Assembly (NCBI GenBank): GCA_035578175.1
Contig: JAQMRL010000006.1
Span: forward strand, 68,826,001 to 68,890,000
Direction of reading: 5' to 3'
From: Catonia carolina
Lineage: Eukaryota; Arthropoda; Insecta; Hemiptera; Achilidae
DNA length: 64,000 bases
Shown one piece after another: positions 22,058 to 32,640 of the stretch (position 1 is the stretch's first letter; every line of letters begins with the position of its first letter). The notes beneath the pieces were generated by a model, which saw only the letters and a list, made by a program, of their open reading frames with translations, did not search any database and was not told the origin of the DNA. A program made the position numbers and the translations under genes.

Positions 22058-22643
22058 TGTGACAATATCGAAGAAGAGCATGGTTCGCGAAACTTCTAGC
22101 ACTGTACTTCATTCATAAAATGGTAAATAGTAAACAATAGAGTGGAAAAGTAACAATAGGGTGGCTATAAAGGGATGCCTATTCATGAAAGTTGTTTAAA
22201 AGGACTGCGCTATTGTGTATTTGTTGTACAACTATTTATGAAGGGTCGGTTGATTACCTGTTTACATTAAATAAGACTTTTCTGGAAAGGACTTTTATAT
22301 CGAATTTCGGTGTCTTTCGGGAAGATTCTTTGAACCGCTTTTAAAAATAGAACCCCGAGCGAGGCCAGTTAGTTAGTATCCGTTTGATCTCTGACGAGTG
22401 TTTATTGCGTGCTATTCCGAGGTATTGTTATACTATCTTTTTGTGTATATGCTTTGTGTATAATTATTGTAAGTAGTAATAAGTAAATTATTTAAGTTAT
22501 TTATTGTATTACTTCATTATAATTAGTTTATTATTTATTTTGTAAATCTTTTAGTTGCAACAAATATTTGTAATTGTAAACTTTAGTGTATTTATTTTTT
22601 AATTACCTAGATCCCGAAACGGACCTTAGCGATAAGTGTCACA
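22058..22643. mobile_element. Solo LTR (586 bp), Ty3/gypsy-like duplication size
   Basis: It starts TGTGACAATATCG and ends AAGTGTCACA, so it has TGTGACA...TGTCACA inverted ends. The 4-bp ATAT flanks both sides (22054-22057 and 22644-22647). No internal retroviral-like domain adjoins it, so it is a solo LTR left by recombination. The middle is less AT-rich (around CCCCGAGCGAGGCCAG). Confidence 0.75.
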
Positions 22644-22659
22644 ATATCAAATTTTTTTC

Positions 22660-22900
22660 ATCTTTTGGTTGTTCTATATAGTACAGTTAAAGATTCAAAA
22701 TACAGGTTATAAAAAAAGAAGAAGAGAAAGTTAAAAAAAAACAAGGGATCTTTTCTGTTATCCCCTCCCAGCATAATTTTGCACATTTTGTGAATATTTT
22801 GTATGCAACTTACTGTATTTTTAACGATAAAAACGGGAAAAATATTTTTAAAAATTCCTACACCAATATTGTTGAAATTAAGGTTAAATATAGGTAGGGT
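22660..22900 (-). repeat. Unclassified repeat R1, copy 1
   Basis: Its reverse complement (CACAAAATGTGCAAAATTATG, GGGATAACAGAAAAGATCCC) matches the plus strand at about 26130-26260 (GAAAATAACAGAAAAGACCC). Two copies within 3.5 kb in opposite orientation. No coding content. The remaining 22648-22985 is unassigned. Confidence 0.6.
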
Positions 22901-22989
22901 AAATATATAGCTTTGTCTCAATATTGTTACTGCATGTAATAATGAAATATAAAATCATTGAGTACATGTCATCATTAAATAAATTAATT

Positions 22990-25245
22990 TAATATAATTA
23001 AATTAAATATCTTTTTTGTCATCAGTCTCTCGACTGGTTTGATGCAGTTCTCCAACCTGTTCTATCTTGCGCAAGTCGTTTCATATCTACATACCTGTAA
23101 CACCCTACATCTTTTGTAATTTGCTTTATATTCTAATGTTTGCCTCCCTCTACAATTTACTCCCTCAATATTACCCTCCCTTATTATTATTATAGTTTTA
23201 TGGCCTTCATTGGACCACTGTAGTCAGTATCTTCCGGCCCTCTTTCGTCTTCTCTCCGCCCAACATCTCCTCATCCGCTCAGAAATCAATTTCCTTTCCT
23301 CGTCTGAAATCACTCTTCCCATTCTATGTCCGACTTTGATCTGAAGTCTTGTCTGTTTGTCGTTCAGGATTCCGATGCTGTCTGACTTGTCCTTCAAATC
23401 CTCGAATGTTATGCGCAACTCTCTCATATCCTCCCTGAGTTCTTCAATCCATTGAATATTTGTCTTACTTTTCCACAGCTTTTCAATAACTCTTCTGCTC
23501 AGTCTGTCCTCCGGAGCTCTAATCAAGTGACCGAAGAAAGATATTCGTTTTTTCCTCATTGTACTTGTGACAGGTTCAATTTCTTTGTATACAGTTTCGT
23601 TGGAAGCTAATCTCCAGTGTCCATTTTCATGATAGCTTTTGTTGATACAAGTTCTGATTATTCTTCTTTCAATTTTTAGTAATTTGTCTATTGCGATGGT
23701 ATTAGTGGTTTTAAAGATGGTTTCACTTGCGTAAGTTATTATTGGTTGAGTAACTGTCTTATAATGATTCAATTTTGTGGCTATTGATAGTGATTTCTTG
23801 TTGTAAGTGTTCTTTGTGGCATATTGTGCTCTTCTCAACTTATTTATTCTACTGTCCCATGCTTGTTTCTCATTGAGATTGTACGTTATGACTTCACCCA
23901 GATATTTGAAACTGTCCACAATCTTTATTTCTTGATCTCCTATACGGATTTTCTTTGCAAGAGGTGGATCAGTTAGCATAAGTTCTGTTTTTTCAAAAGA
24001 TATTCTAAGGCCAATTCTCTGAGAAATACTCTGTAGTGTATTTATTTGTTTCTTGGTTTCTTGAATACTGTTAGCCAGCAGTGCCAGGTCGTCAGCAAAT
24101 CCCAAGCAGTTTAAATTTATGTTGTCTCTAGAAGTTCCAACTTTGATATTCTTTGGATTACTCTTATACCATTCCCTCATTATATATTCCAGGGCACAAT
24201 TGAACAACAGTGGCGACAGGCCATCCCCCTGCCTCAAACCTGTTTTTACTACAAACGATTTGGACAGTTCTCCTCTGAATTTGACCTTAGATGTTGTATT
24301 CGTCAGGGTGAGCTCTATCATTTTTATAAGTTTTGGATGGAGTCCCAAGTGTCTCAGAATTTTCAACATTGATCGTCTGTGGATGCAGTCGTATGCTTTT
24401 TTGAAATCTATGAATGCAATTGAAAGAGGTTTACTTCGTTTTCTGTAGTATGCCATGATTAGTTTCAACGTGATGATTTGTTCTGAACAGCTTCTCCATG
24501 GTCTGAAGCCGCCTTGATATTCACCAAGTTCCTTATCCAGTTGGTCTTTAATTCTCCCTTATTAATAGCCCAATACCTGGATTTCTTAGGATATGCCCCA
24601 CTAGCCTATCCCTTCTTTTGGTAAGATGCTTCCATATACTTCTTTTTTCATCCACTCGCCTAAGAACCTATAAATTACTTATTTTGTCCACCCACCTAAT
24701 CTTTAACATTTTCCTATAACACCACATTTCAAAAGCTTCTATCCTCTTCCGTTCTACAGCCCCTATCACCCACGTTTCACTTCCATATAATGCTACACTC
24801 CAAACATAATGTTTTAAGAAATTTTTCCTAATATGTAAATCAATGTTTGTAGTCAGTAAGCTGTTTTTCATTTCAAAGGCTTTTCTAGCTTGAGCAATTC
24901 TACTCTTGATATCACTTGTGCTTCTACCATCCTTTGTTATTTTACTCTCTAGATAGCAGAATTTCTCAACTTCCTGTATGTTCTCGTTGCCTACTTTTAA
25001 ATTTCCCATCTCTTCTAAACCACTCTTGCTGCTGCACAACACTTATGTTTTGTTAATTTTATGATGTTATTAATTTTTATGAAGTAATCCTTTCTCAAGA
25101 TCTCATCCATTCCATTTAAGGCATCCTCTAGTTCTTTTTTTGTCTCAGTTAATACAACTATATCATCGGCGAATCTCAGAATTTTTATTGTTTCTCCTTG
25201 AATTTTTATTCCTGCGTCAAATTTCTCCTTCACTTCATTTATAGC
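22990..25245 (-). mobile_element. LINE A, split by LINE B
   Basis: The 3' UTR side is 22990-23175 and the coding side is 24565-25245. The coding side has RT catalytic ILRFADDIVVLTETKKEL (about 25150-25190), then VEKFCYLESKITKDG and YGSETWVIGAVERKRIEAFE. A shift separates the first two frames. The head of the 3' UTR, TCATCAGTCTCTCGACTGG, is a hairpin similar to the end of S1. The element is 5'-truncated at about 25245. Confidence 0.85.
23187..24553 (-). mobile_element. LINE B inserted into LINE A, long intact RT frame
   Basis: An open frame of about 440 codons (stop near 23224, open to the truncation point near 24553). Motifs in order after QGGFRPWRSCSEQI: AFIDFKKAYD (RT motif A), GLRQGDGLSPLLF (motif B), GFADDLAL (motif C with the catalytic DD) and FKYLGEVIT. 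Then come the C-terminal words RISFFGHLIRAPEDRLSRRV and GRVISDEERKLISERMRRCW. The 11-bp duplication CTCCCTTATTA flanks it (23176-23186 and 24554-24564). The tail is ATA/TAA type. It lacks the endonuclease and the first RT motifs, so it is dead, but the frame is unbroken. Confidence 0.93.
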
Positions 25246-25636
25246 CTATAAATAAATTCATTTATAGCTATAAATTAAATATTATTAAATAATTTAATAA
25301 TTGAAGAGCTAAGTGGAGAAGGTGCTGTGTAAAAATTTTCAAAAATTGAGTTTTTGTTACTGATAAAGACACTATGTCTATATTTGTTATAAAGATTACA
25401 GAATATTCTTATCTCTACATTCTAAGAAAATACTAGTGTATTCATGTGCTATGAGGCCTACTGGTTAATTTATGATTTTTACTGAACAAAGATAACATGA
25501 TTGGCACTTTTCTTAATTCATTGCGCAAGACATTTTCGTTTAACAATAAAAAGGTTATCTATGGTAATAGATAACCCTTATCAGTATCAGTGAAAGTGTA
25601 AAGTAATGGGTTTTCTTTAATTCCCTGATTAGAAAC
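25246..25636. other. No gene seen
   Basis: AT-rich. It contains a partly palindromic word around 25555-25580 (AAAGGTTATCTATGGTAATAG). No feature that I can name. Confidence 0.35.
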
Positions 25637-25639
25637 TTA

Positions 25640-26035
25640 TTTTATGTTTAGGTCATCATCCGAAAGACTGGTTTAAACCTGTAGAGGTTTTACTAAGTAA
25701 ATCGAGGAGTGAGGTGGTTTACCATTGCTTTCCTCACTGAGTGGAAAAGTGTGCTTATCAGCATGCCGGGCCCTCTGAAAAGCACATATTTTCCACTCTG
25801 CAAATGATACCTTCACTTCATTCACCACAGGGTCTGGCTGTATAATAAAACTCATTACTTTCAGAGGAGATAACTCTGATTAGTGTCTTTTACACCTCTA
25901 ACTCTTCTGTTCTTAAATGATTCAGTCATTTAATTGGCTGACCATGTGATAAGAAACAGAACTATTTACTTTAGCCCTGAAACAAACAGATTGAATGCAA
26001 ATAACTTGACACTCCACCTGTCTGTTATGGGCAGT
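25640..26035 (-). repeat. S1 SINE, full length
   Basis: It runs from GTTTAGGTCATCATCCGAAAG to CTGTCTGTTATGGGCAG. It holds the frame MSFIIQPDPVVNEVKV (25673-25855 on the minus strand). Confidence 0.9.
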
Positions 26036-26451
26036 GTTTTAATGGCAGTGGTTTAAGGTTAACTTGAAAAAGGAAAAAACCTTAACGTTAACAAAAAAAA
26101 TATTGATATATGATTGTTTTTTAATATTTAACCCCGTTTTTTATCGTTAAAAATACTGTAAAGAATACCTACATATATGAAATATCCACAAAATGTGAAA
26201 AATTATGATGGGGAGAGGAAAATAACAGAAAAGACCCAAAACAAGTTTTCAAAGTAAAGAGTAACTTATTTCAGTAAAATAGCCTGAAATTTTTTGCCAT
26301 AGAGTTAGTAGTTTAGTACTAAAATTGCTGTAGAAAAACCGTCTGATGCAATGTGACGTCATTCATGAATTAATCAACTTTACTACTCATGAATATTCAA
26401 TAACTAGGCTACAGTTCTTAAAGAATAGGTAGGCTATTTGTCAAATAAAAA
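26036..26451 (+). repeat. Unclassified repeat R1, copy 2, and flanks
   Basis: About 26130-26260 is the inverted partner of 22660-22900. The rest is unassigned AT-rich DNA. Confidence 0.5.
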
Positions 26452-28095
26452 TCTGGTGTCAAACTTTCACACGACTTTCTCTTGCCAATGAAAATAATGA
26501 ACAATGTAACCTAAAATTAGTTATAAAGCCTTACAAATAAACAAAAAAATTAATCTCAAAAAAACATAACTTCATTTTAATCATGAGTGAATGATGCAAA
26601 ATGAAAAACCAGCCTTTATTATTTGGCTTAATAATACGGAAAATCACTTTTTGACACTAAAGTAAGCTCTTTAGAGAAATATACTTGAAATAAAAGTTTA
26701 AGATCTATTAATTTTTCTTATAAATTATATCGTATGAATTTTTGTCGTAAACTGGATAGCCTACTACGGCTGAAATCTCAAAAAATCGTTTTTTTAAGAT
26801 TTTAATGAAAAAAAATCACTAATTACTGCTAAACTAAACGTTATAGAAAGGAATGTTTCAATTAAAAGTTGTAAATTTTCTCTACAACTTCTCTACAACT
26901 TATTATACACTTTTTGCGCTAAAATGCATATTAAAGCTTTTTTTTGACACTTTTTTTTGAAATTTAGCATCTGTTATTAAAATAATATAACAATTTCTAA
27001 ACGTGAAGCTAATGTTCCAAAACTTGATTTACTTGAAGGAGCGTGCAGTCATCACCACAGTCCTACAGTTGGCCAAGAAGATCTCTTGGCCAGAGGCGCT
27101 TCAAACGTCTGCGCTGAGTACCCGGTATCGCCCTAGTGTACATGTTTTGTATGAGAGGGTTGTCATGTAGTTCAAATTTGTCATGCATCGTCTTGTATAG
27201 TTGTTTCGCGACATCAATTACGTATGGCATTTGTAAGTCTTTGTGCAACATTGAGTTTGTGGTGTAAAAGGGGCATTGCGTTATCGTTCGTAGAATCTTG
27301 TTCTGAATCGCTTGTATACGTTTCGTGTGTGAAGGTTTAGCAGATCCCCAAAGTTGAACTCCATATGTCCAGATTGGTCTTAAGACTGTCTTGTAGATTG
27401 TTAATTTGTGTGACATGTTTAATTTAGAACGTCTATCGAGTAAGCGTTTTAGTTGATAGAAGCGTGTTTTGAGTTTGTGGCGTGTGTGTGTAACATGTAC
27501 GTTCCATGTAAGTTTTCTGTCCAAGTGTAAGCCTAAGTAGTGTGTTTGAGTAGTGTGAGGTAGTGGAATATTATTAATGTAAACGGTTGGGCAGTTTTGT
27601 CGTCTAAGAGTAAACGTCATTTGTTGCGATTTGTTTTCATTAATTTTAATTTTCTAAAGTTTAAGCCATGACTCTATCTGGTGTAAATGGTCTTGTGTCT
27701 TTTGAGTTGCAATAACAGGATCGGCATCAACCGCAAGAACTGCCATATCATCAGCAAACATAGCCATAGTGGTAGCCATAGTGGCATAGATACAATTTGG
27801 TATGTCACTGGTGCTTACAGAAAACAGCCTTGGTGCAAGTACGCTTCCTTGTGGTACACCAGCATTGACTTCGTACATTCCAGAAAGTTCGTCACCTTGT
27901 TTTACTCTAAAGTAACGTTCCACTAGAAACGATTAAAGCTGCAATCGAAAAAACCATTTTCTTCTCCGAGAGCACAGCCTCCCCAAGAATTTCAACAGAC
28001 ATGCCGCTTACTCTTGTAGAGCATTTAAAATGTCGTAAATGAAGCGATTTTTAAAAAAATTGTAGGAGCCGTTTTTGAGCAAATCGCAAAATCAC
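26452..28095 (-). mobile_element. H1 repeat, diverged copy split by a jockey LINE
   Basis: The left part is 26452-26938 (start ATCTGGTGTCAAACTTTCACA) and the right part is 27941-28095 (AGCTGCAATCG, TTTTTAAAAAAATTGTAGGAGCC). The H1 microsatellite and 5' end are missing where an S1 fragment abuts. It is more diverged than copies 2-4. Confidence 0.7.
26939..27931 (-). mobile_element. Jockey-clade LINE, 5'-truncated, in H1
   Basis: Frames on the minus strand: NAGVPQGSVLAPRLFSV (RT motif B), AMFADDMAVLAV (motif C) and HYLGLHLDRKLTWNVHV, then the C-terminal QLWGSAKPSHTKRIQAIQNK and RRLKRLWPRDLLGQL*. One frameshift lies near 27640. A T-rich run at 26939-26960 is the poly(A) tail. ATTAAAGCT flanks it (26930-26938 and 27932-27940). 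Confidence 0.9.
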
Positions 28096-28097
28096 TC

Positions 28098-28232
28098 GAT
28101 TTGGCCTGTCTTGTTGACAAGCATACTTTTGCACTCAGTGAGAAAAGCATTGGTAAACCATCACACTCCTCGTTTCATTTAGTAAAACCTCTAAAAGTTC
28201 AAACCAGCCTTTTGGCTGATGACCTAAAACAA
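28098..28232 (+). repeat. S1 SINE, 3' fragment
   Basis: Frame HTFALSEKSIGKPSHSSFHL, then GTTCAAACCAGCCTTTTGG and GATGACCTAAAACAAAA. Confidence 0.75.
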
Positions 28233-28244
28233 AATATTAATAGG

Positions 28245-28507
28245 CCTAATGAAAGTTTTTTTAAATTAAAAAACCTAAAACTTTTATTTCAAACATTTTT
28301 CTGTACGGCTTAATTGATTGCCAATTAGTGTTTTTAATTTGTTTGAATAAAACAGAAGTTAATTTCCATTTAGTCAGTCAGTCATTACTAAAATTAGATT
28401 AAGTTTTTGATTTTACATTGTTTACTCATGATTAAACAAGAGGTTATATTGTTCATTATCTACATTGGCAAGAGAAAGTCCTGTGAGTGTTTCACATCAG
28501 ATTTTTA
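28245..28507 (+). mobile_element. H1 repeat, 3' part
   Basis: Ends TTGGCAAGAGAAAGTCC and TGTGAGTGTTTCACATCAGA: the inner inverted repeat, then the terminal hairpin, then the T-rich junction. Confidence 0.7.
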
Positions 28508-28632
28508 TCTTTTAATTGTCAAGGTATTTTAGTGCAAATACCACAGTTGATATTTTACCACAATGTCCGAACAGATGGGGTCGGGACTTCCAGACATTTG
28601 CGGACAGGATTCCTTTACTTCCTAATAAGATA

Positions 28633-29575
28633 TATGAGGTTTGGCTATTAAAAAAGGAGACTGACGTTGTAAAAAAATTTATTTTAATTTTATACATAAT
28701 CACTTATTGTCACCTTCAATATACACTCCTTCTCTATCCCTACAACGCTCCATGGGAATTTTCCATTGTTGGAAACAGTGCTGGAAGTCATCTTCTATCA
28801 GCTCCTTCAGGACACGTGCCGCTTTCTCTTTTATAGCTTCCACCTACTCAAATCTTGTCGCTTTTAATGCAGATTTCACCTTAGGAAACAGGTAGAAGAT
28901 AATAACATGTGATGAAACGTGGTTTTTTACTTATGATCCGGAAACGAAGTGCCAATCCATGCACTGGAAGAGCCGAACTTCACTGAGAGCCAAAAGAGCT
29001 CGAATGAGCAAGTCAAAATTTAAAGAAATGATGATTGTTTTTTTTATATCCAAGGGATTGTGTACCTTCACTGGGTTCCTGAAAGTTAAACAATTAATCA
29101 ATATTACTACTTTGAGGTACTTCCCAAACTACATCAACGGGTAAGGAAAAAACGCCCCGAAATGTGGAAGGAAAAATCATGGGTTCCCCACTAAGACAAT
29201 GCACCAGCTCATTCCGCGTTATTTGTCAAGAGGTTCCTAGCCAAGTACAGCATCTCAGTGTCAGAACATCCACCTTATTTACCAGATCTTGCACCATGTG
29301 ACTTCTTCCTGTTCCCTAAGGTGATATCAACATTAAAAGGGACAAGATTTGAGTCTGTGGAAGCTGTAAAAGAGAAAGCGGCACGTGTTCTGAAGGACGT
29401 GACAGAACATGACTTCCAGCACTGTTTCCAACAATGGAAAATTCGCATGGAGCGTTGTAGGGATAGATAAGGAGTGTATATTGAAGGTGACAATAAGTGA
29501 TTACTGTATGTATAAAATTTAAATAAATTTTTTTACAACGTCAGTCTCGTTATTTAATAGCCATATCGAAGATAT
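28633..29575. mobile_element. Mariner rearranged into a fold-back (inverted arms)
   Basis: 28633-28893 is the inverted last part of a mariner. It meets, head to head, a plus-strand piece (28895-29575) with the middle and C-terminal half. The plus piece reads ITCDETWFFTYDPETKCQS (first Asp), a shifted middle, DNAPAHSA (second Asp) and PPYLPDLAPCDFFLFPKV (third Asp, DD34D style). It then reads DFQHCFQQWKIRMERCRDR. Both outer ends carry GGCTATTAAA and AACGTCAGTCTC in inverted order. The N-terminal DNA-binding half is absent. Confidence 0.88.
28900..29470 (+). pseudogene. Mariner transposase remnant (DD34D)
   Basis: Catalytic half of a mariner transposase with at least one frameshift near 29055-29090. 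A stop follows RMERCRDR at 29468-29470; in the sister copy at 63787-64000 the frame continues REGVYIEGDNK. The first helix-turn-helix half is missing, so it cannot be active. Confidence 0.85.
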
Positions 29576-30240
29576 AAATGAAAGGTTCATTCGGACTTAT
29601 GGGGTAATTTTATCTTAAACTAATTTCCATCACACTTTCTCCAGGGTGTAAACTGACAAAATAATGGCATAAAATATTGCAATTGTTTTGACGTGTTTAA
29701 AATCAGTCTTAACGACTTGTCTTTTGTTTATTTTTATAAATTTCTATTTTATTTTACTAAAACTAATCCAGATTTTTGAATGTACGAGATAGCCTTGAGG
29801 CAAACATTTATGTTGCCGCTTTCTTTATATTTCTTTAGGGTTGTTTCTATTCTGAAGTCAAGGTTCAGGGATGCCTTCTTCCTCTTCCTCATGAGGTTTC
29901 AGATCAAACAGAAACCTCATGAACATATTGTCTGATCTTTCAGCTTCTTTCTTAAAAAGTGCAATTAATTTAACCACTTTCGGGTGGTGATTCCCAAGAA
30001 TATTATTAATTGTATGGTGTCAGCGCTCAACAGTGTACACGATAAGATGACCACAAAAGTCCGAATAAATTTTCCATTTGTATCGAAGGTGGATCTTAGT
30101 AGGTAGTAAAGAAATCACCTGACCGGAAATTTCACTCGACCGCAATGGTCCGTGACTGCATCTTTCCGGACACTGTGGTAAAATATCATCTGAGGTATTT
30201 GTAATAAAATAAATTGGCAAATAAAAAGATACAAATAGGC
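29576..30240. other. No gene seen
   Basis: Unassigned. About 29880-29940 has a short inverted pair around ATGAGGTTTC and GAAACCTCAT. No open frame with recognisable content. Confidence 0.4.
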
Positions 30241-30242
30241 GA

Positions 30243-30490
30243 TGATGTGGAACACTCACACACCTTTTTCTTGCCAATGTTGGTAATGAAAAATATAATC
30301 TATTGTTTAGTCAGGAGAAAAAAACGTAAAATGAAAAACATAATCTAATTTTAATAATGACTGACTGACGCTAAATTGAAATCAACTTCTGGTCTATTTA
30401 AACAAATGAAAAACACTAATTGTCGATCAATTAAGCCGTACAGAAAAATGTTTGAATTAAAAGTTTTACGTTTTTCAATTTCCTTTAATT
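30243..30490 (-). mobile_element. H1 repeat, 3' fragment, old
   Basis: It starts GATGTGGAACACTCACACACC and TTTTTCTTGCCAATG. It ends where the S1 at 30503 begins. Confidence 0.6.
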
Positions 30491-30502
30491 TTCATTGTTA
30501 AT

Positions 30503-30830
30503 ATTTTTGTTTATGTCATCAGCTGAAAGGCTGGTTTGAACCTCTAGAGGCTTTATTAACTAAAACGAGAAGTTAGGTGGTTTACAATTGTCTTCTTCAC
30601 TAAGTGGAAAATTATGCTTATCAGCATGTCAGGCCTTCTGAAAAGCATTTACTTTCCACCCTGCAAATGACACCTTAACTTCACTCACCACATGGTCAGG
30701 CTGCTAAATGAAATTCATTACTTTCAGAGGTGATGACTTTGACTAGTGTTTTTTACACCTCTACCTCTTCTGTTCTTAAATTCTTCAGTCATATAAATTT
30801 GCTGATCATGTGATATTACGCAATGGTCTG
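30503..30830 (-). repeat. S1 SINE
   Basis: From GTTTATGTCATCAGCTGAAAGG to GATCATGTGAT. The last 60 or so bases of the S1 5' end are missing. Confidence 0.8.
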
Positions 30831-30939
30831 TGAATCTTTTACCACAGATCTGATAGATATAAAAATCTGAAAACAAATATCATTGAAGTTTGATCAGTTA
30901 TATAGCAGTATAACTAACACGTTATAATTATTCTTTTTT

Positions 30940-31450
30940 TCGTTAGTTGACTCCAGGGGGAATAGAGGATATGTCAGTTATAACACCTGAAAAACATATA
31001 AGAATCACACAATGTATCACTACTATCAAGAAAGATTTTCTTGTACGCTATAAAATGTTTCACCGATCAAGTAATTTTTCAAATTTTTTTTAAAGGAATG
31101 CAAATTATCATAACCATTTAAAAATTGGGGTAATTTAATCATGAATTTTCTCCTTGCATAAGTAGGTTTTTATTCAAACAATTTTGTGGAGTGATTAGAC
31201 ACATAATAATCATTTCTGTTTCTCGTGTTATGATTGTAACATTAAAATTTTGCATAAAATTATTTTGCCTAACATACATAATCACCTCAAAAATGTAAAG
31301 AGAGGGAATTGTAAGCAATTTAAGCTCCTTAAATAGTGGCCTGCGTGAGATTAGCTGGTTAGATCCCACCATACATTTAATAGCTTTCTTTTGAATTTTA
31401 AAAATCCTATTCCTGTGGTGCGGTAAAATTATCAAGCAAATTCATATAAC
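30940..31450 (-). mobile_element. CR1-like LINE 3' fragment
   Basis: The frame reads RNRIFKIQKKAIKCMVGSNQ, then LFKELKLLTIPSLYIFEVI. The 3' part carries CAAAATGTTTCACCGATC-like words. A longer copy of the same family is at 43095-43812 (RVFKIQKKAIRCMMGVNHLT). Confidence 0.8.
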
Positions 31451-32284
31451 ACACAATACTGAATAATTTATAAAGCATAACTTACTTTAACAATATTGAA
31501 TAAAATGTATTTAAAGCGATATGAATTATAAATTACATGAGTGAGTGTGTAAAATTGTACAATACAAAATAATGTAAGTAAGCGTTGTTGTAAAAATCGA
31601 TAGAACTAACGACACGTGATGTATTGGCAAGCAAACTAATCGCCGGTTAACGTAAAAAAACTTTTCGTCCAGTCTTTTTTAGTTTGTAAGAGATAATTAT
31701 AGTCTAACCATGTAGACCAACAGAAACCAGTAATTTTCTCCTAAATATTTATACGTTTTTACACTCTACAATTACATTTGTAAATTGATATTGTCACTAC
31801 TCTGTCATTAAAATATCAATTATTTGTCAATCAAAAAATTTCTTCTTCAAACAGAATTAATTATACAATTATATCTATTATTTTTTTGCAAGAAGTTAAA
31901 TTTGTTAAAAGTTTTATATATTTTTGGTAATTAATTTTTTATTAGTTTTTAATTAAATTAAAATGTCTGGTTTTAATTAAATAATTACGTTTCCTTCATT
32001 ACGAAATAATCCGTCATTATTTAAAGTAATTCTGTTAGAATATGGAATGTAAAATATTAATTAATATTAAAGTAATTTCTATTGTTTTTTTTTAATAACC
32101 CTTCTTAGAGAGCATGTAAAATCAATATTTTAATTACATTTTCACATTTCTTATTCTCTCAGAATCTATTCATTCCTTCGGATCTATTCTTCTTAAGTTG
32201 CAAAATGTTATGGGGTGTTATGAGGTAAATGAATTATTCACACCTCCTCTTTTCGTTCGCTCCCCGGAATATCACTCTCTGGCC
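31451..32284. other. No gene seen
   Basis: AT-rich, with homopolymers. 32100-32280 has a poly(T) run and nothing identifiable. Confidence 0.4.
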
Positions 32285-32421
32285 TTTTTTACTTTTTCTT
32301 GCCTATGTGAATATATAGAAAAAAAGTATTGTTTTCATGTTGATTTTTTGAAATCGAGTTTTCATCGGATATACACGTTTTCAGACCCCCTGAACCCAAA
32401 ACACATATTTAATTGGTCATG

Positions 32422-32470
<49 letters not shown>

Positions 32471-32640
32471 CGTGTGTGTGTGTGTGTGTGTGTGTATGCG
32501 TGTGTGTGTGGGTGTGGGTGTGTGTGAACAAAATATCTCATGAACGGAACATCGTACAAAGTTGAAACTTAAAACTTAAGTTGGGTACCATTAGAGGACC
32601 CAACACGAAGATTTTCATCAAACTCGGTCAACCAGAAGTA
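32285..32640 (+). mobile_element. H1 repeat, 5' part, with 100-bp TG/GC microsatellite
   Basis: It starts TTTTTACTTTTTCTTGCC, then TATGTGAATATATAG. The dinucleotide tract at about 32424-32526 is the longest of the window and contains a GCGCGCGCG core, an alternating purine-pyrimidine run. The element is cut at 32640, where a transposon begins. Confidence 0.8.

Noticed and set aside
23176..24564. Host gene encoding a reverse transcriptase-like protein
   Set aside because: The target duplication and tail show that it is an inserted LINE copy.
32198..32559. Frames rich in CVCV or HTHT (also at 3648, 17312, 19984, 49394, 49706)
   Set aside because: These translate the CA/TG microsatellite inside H1 copies.
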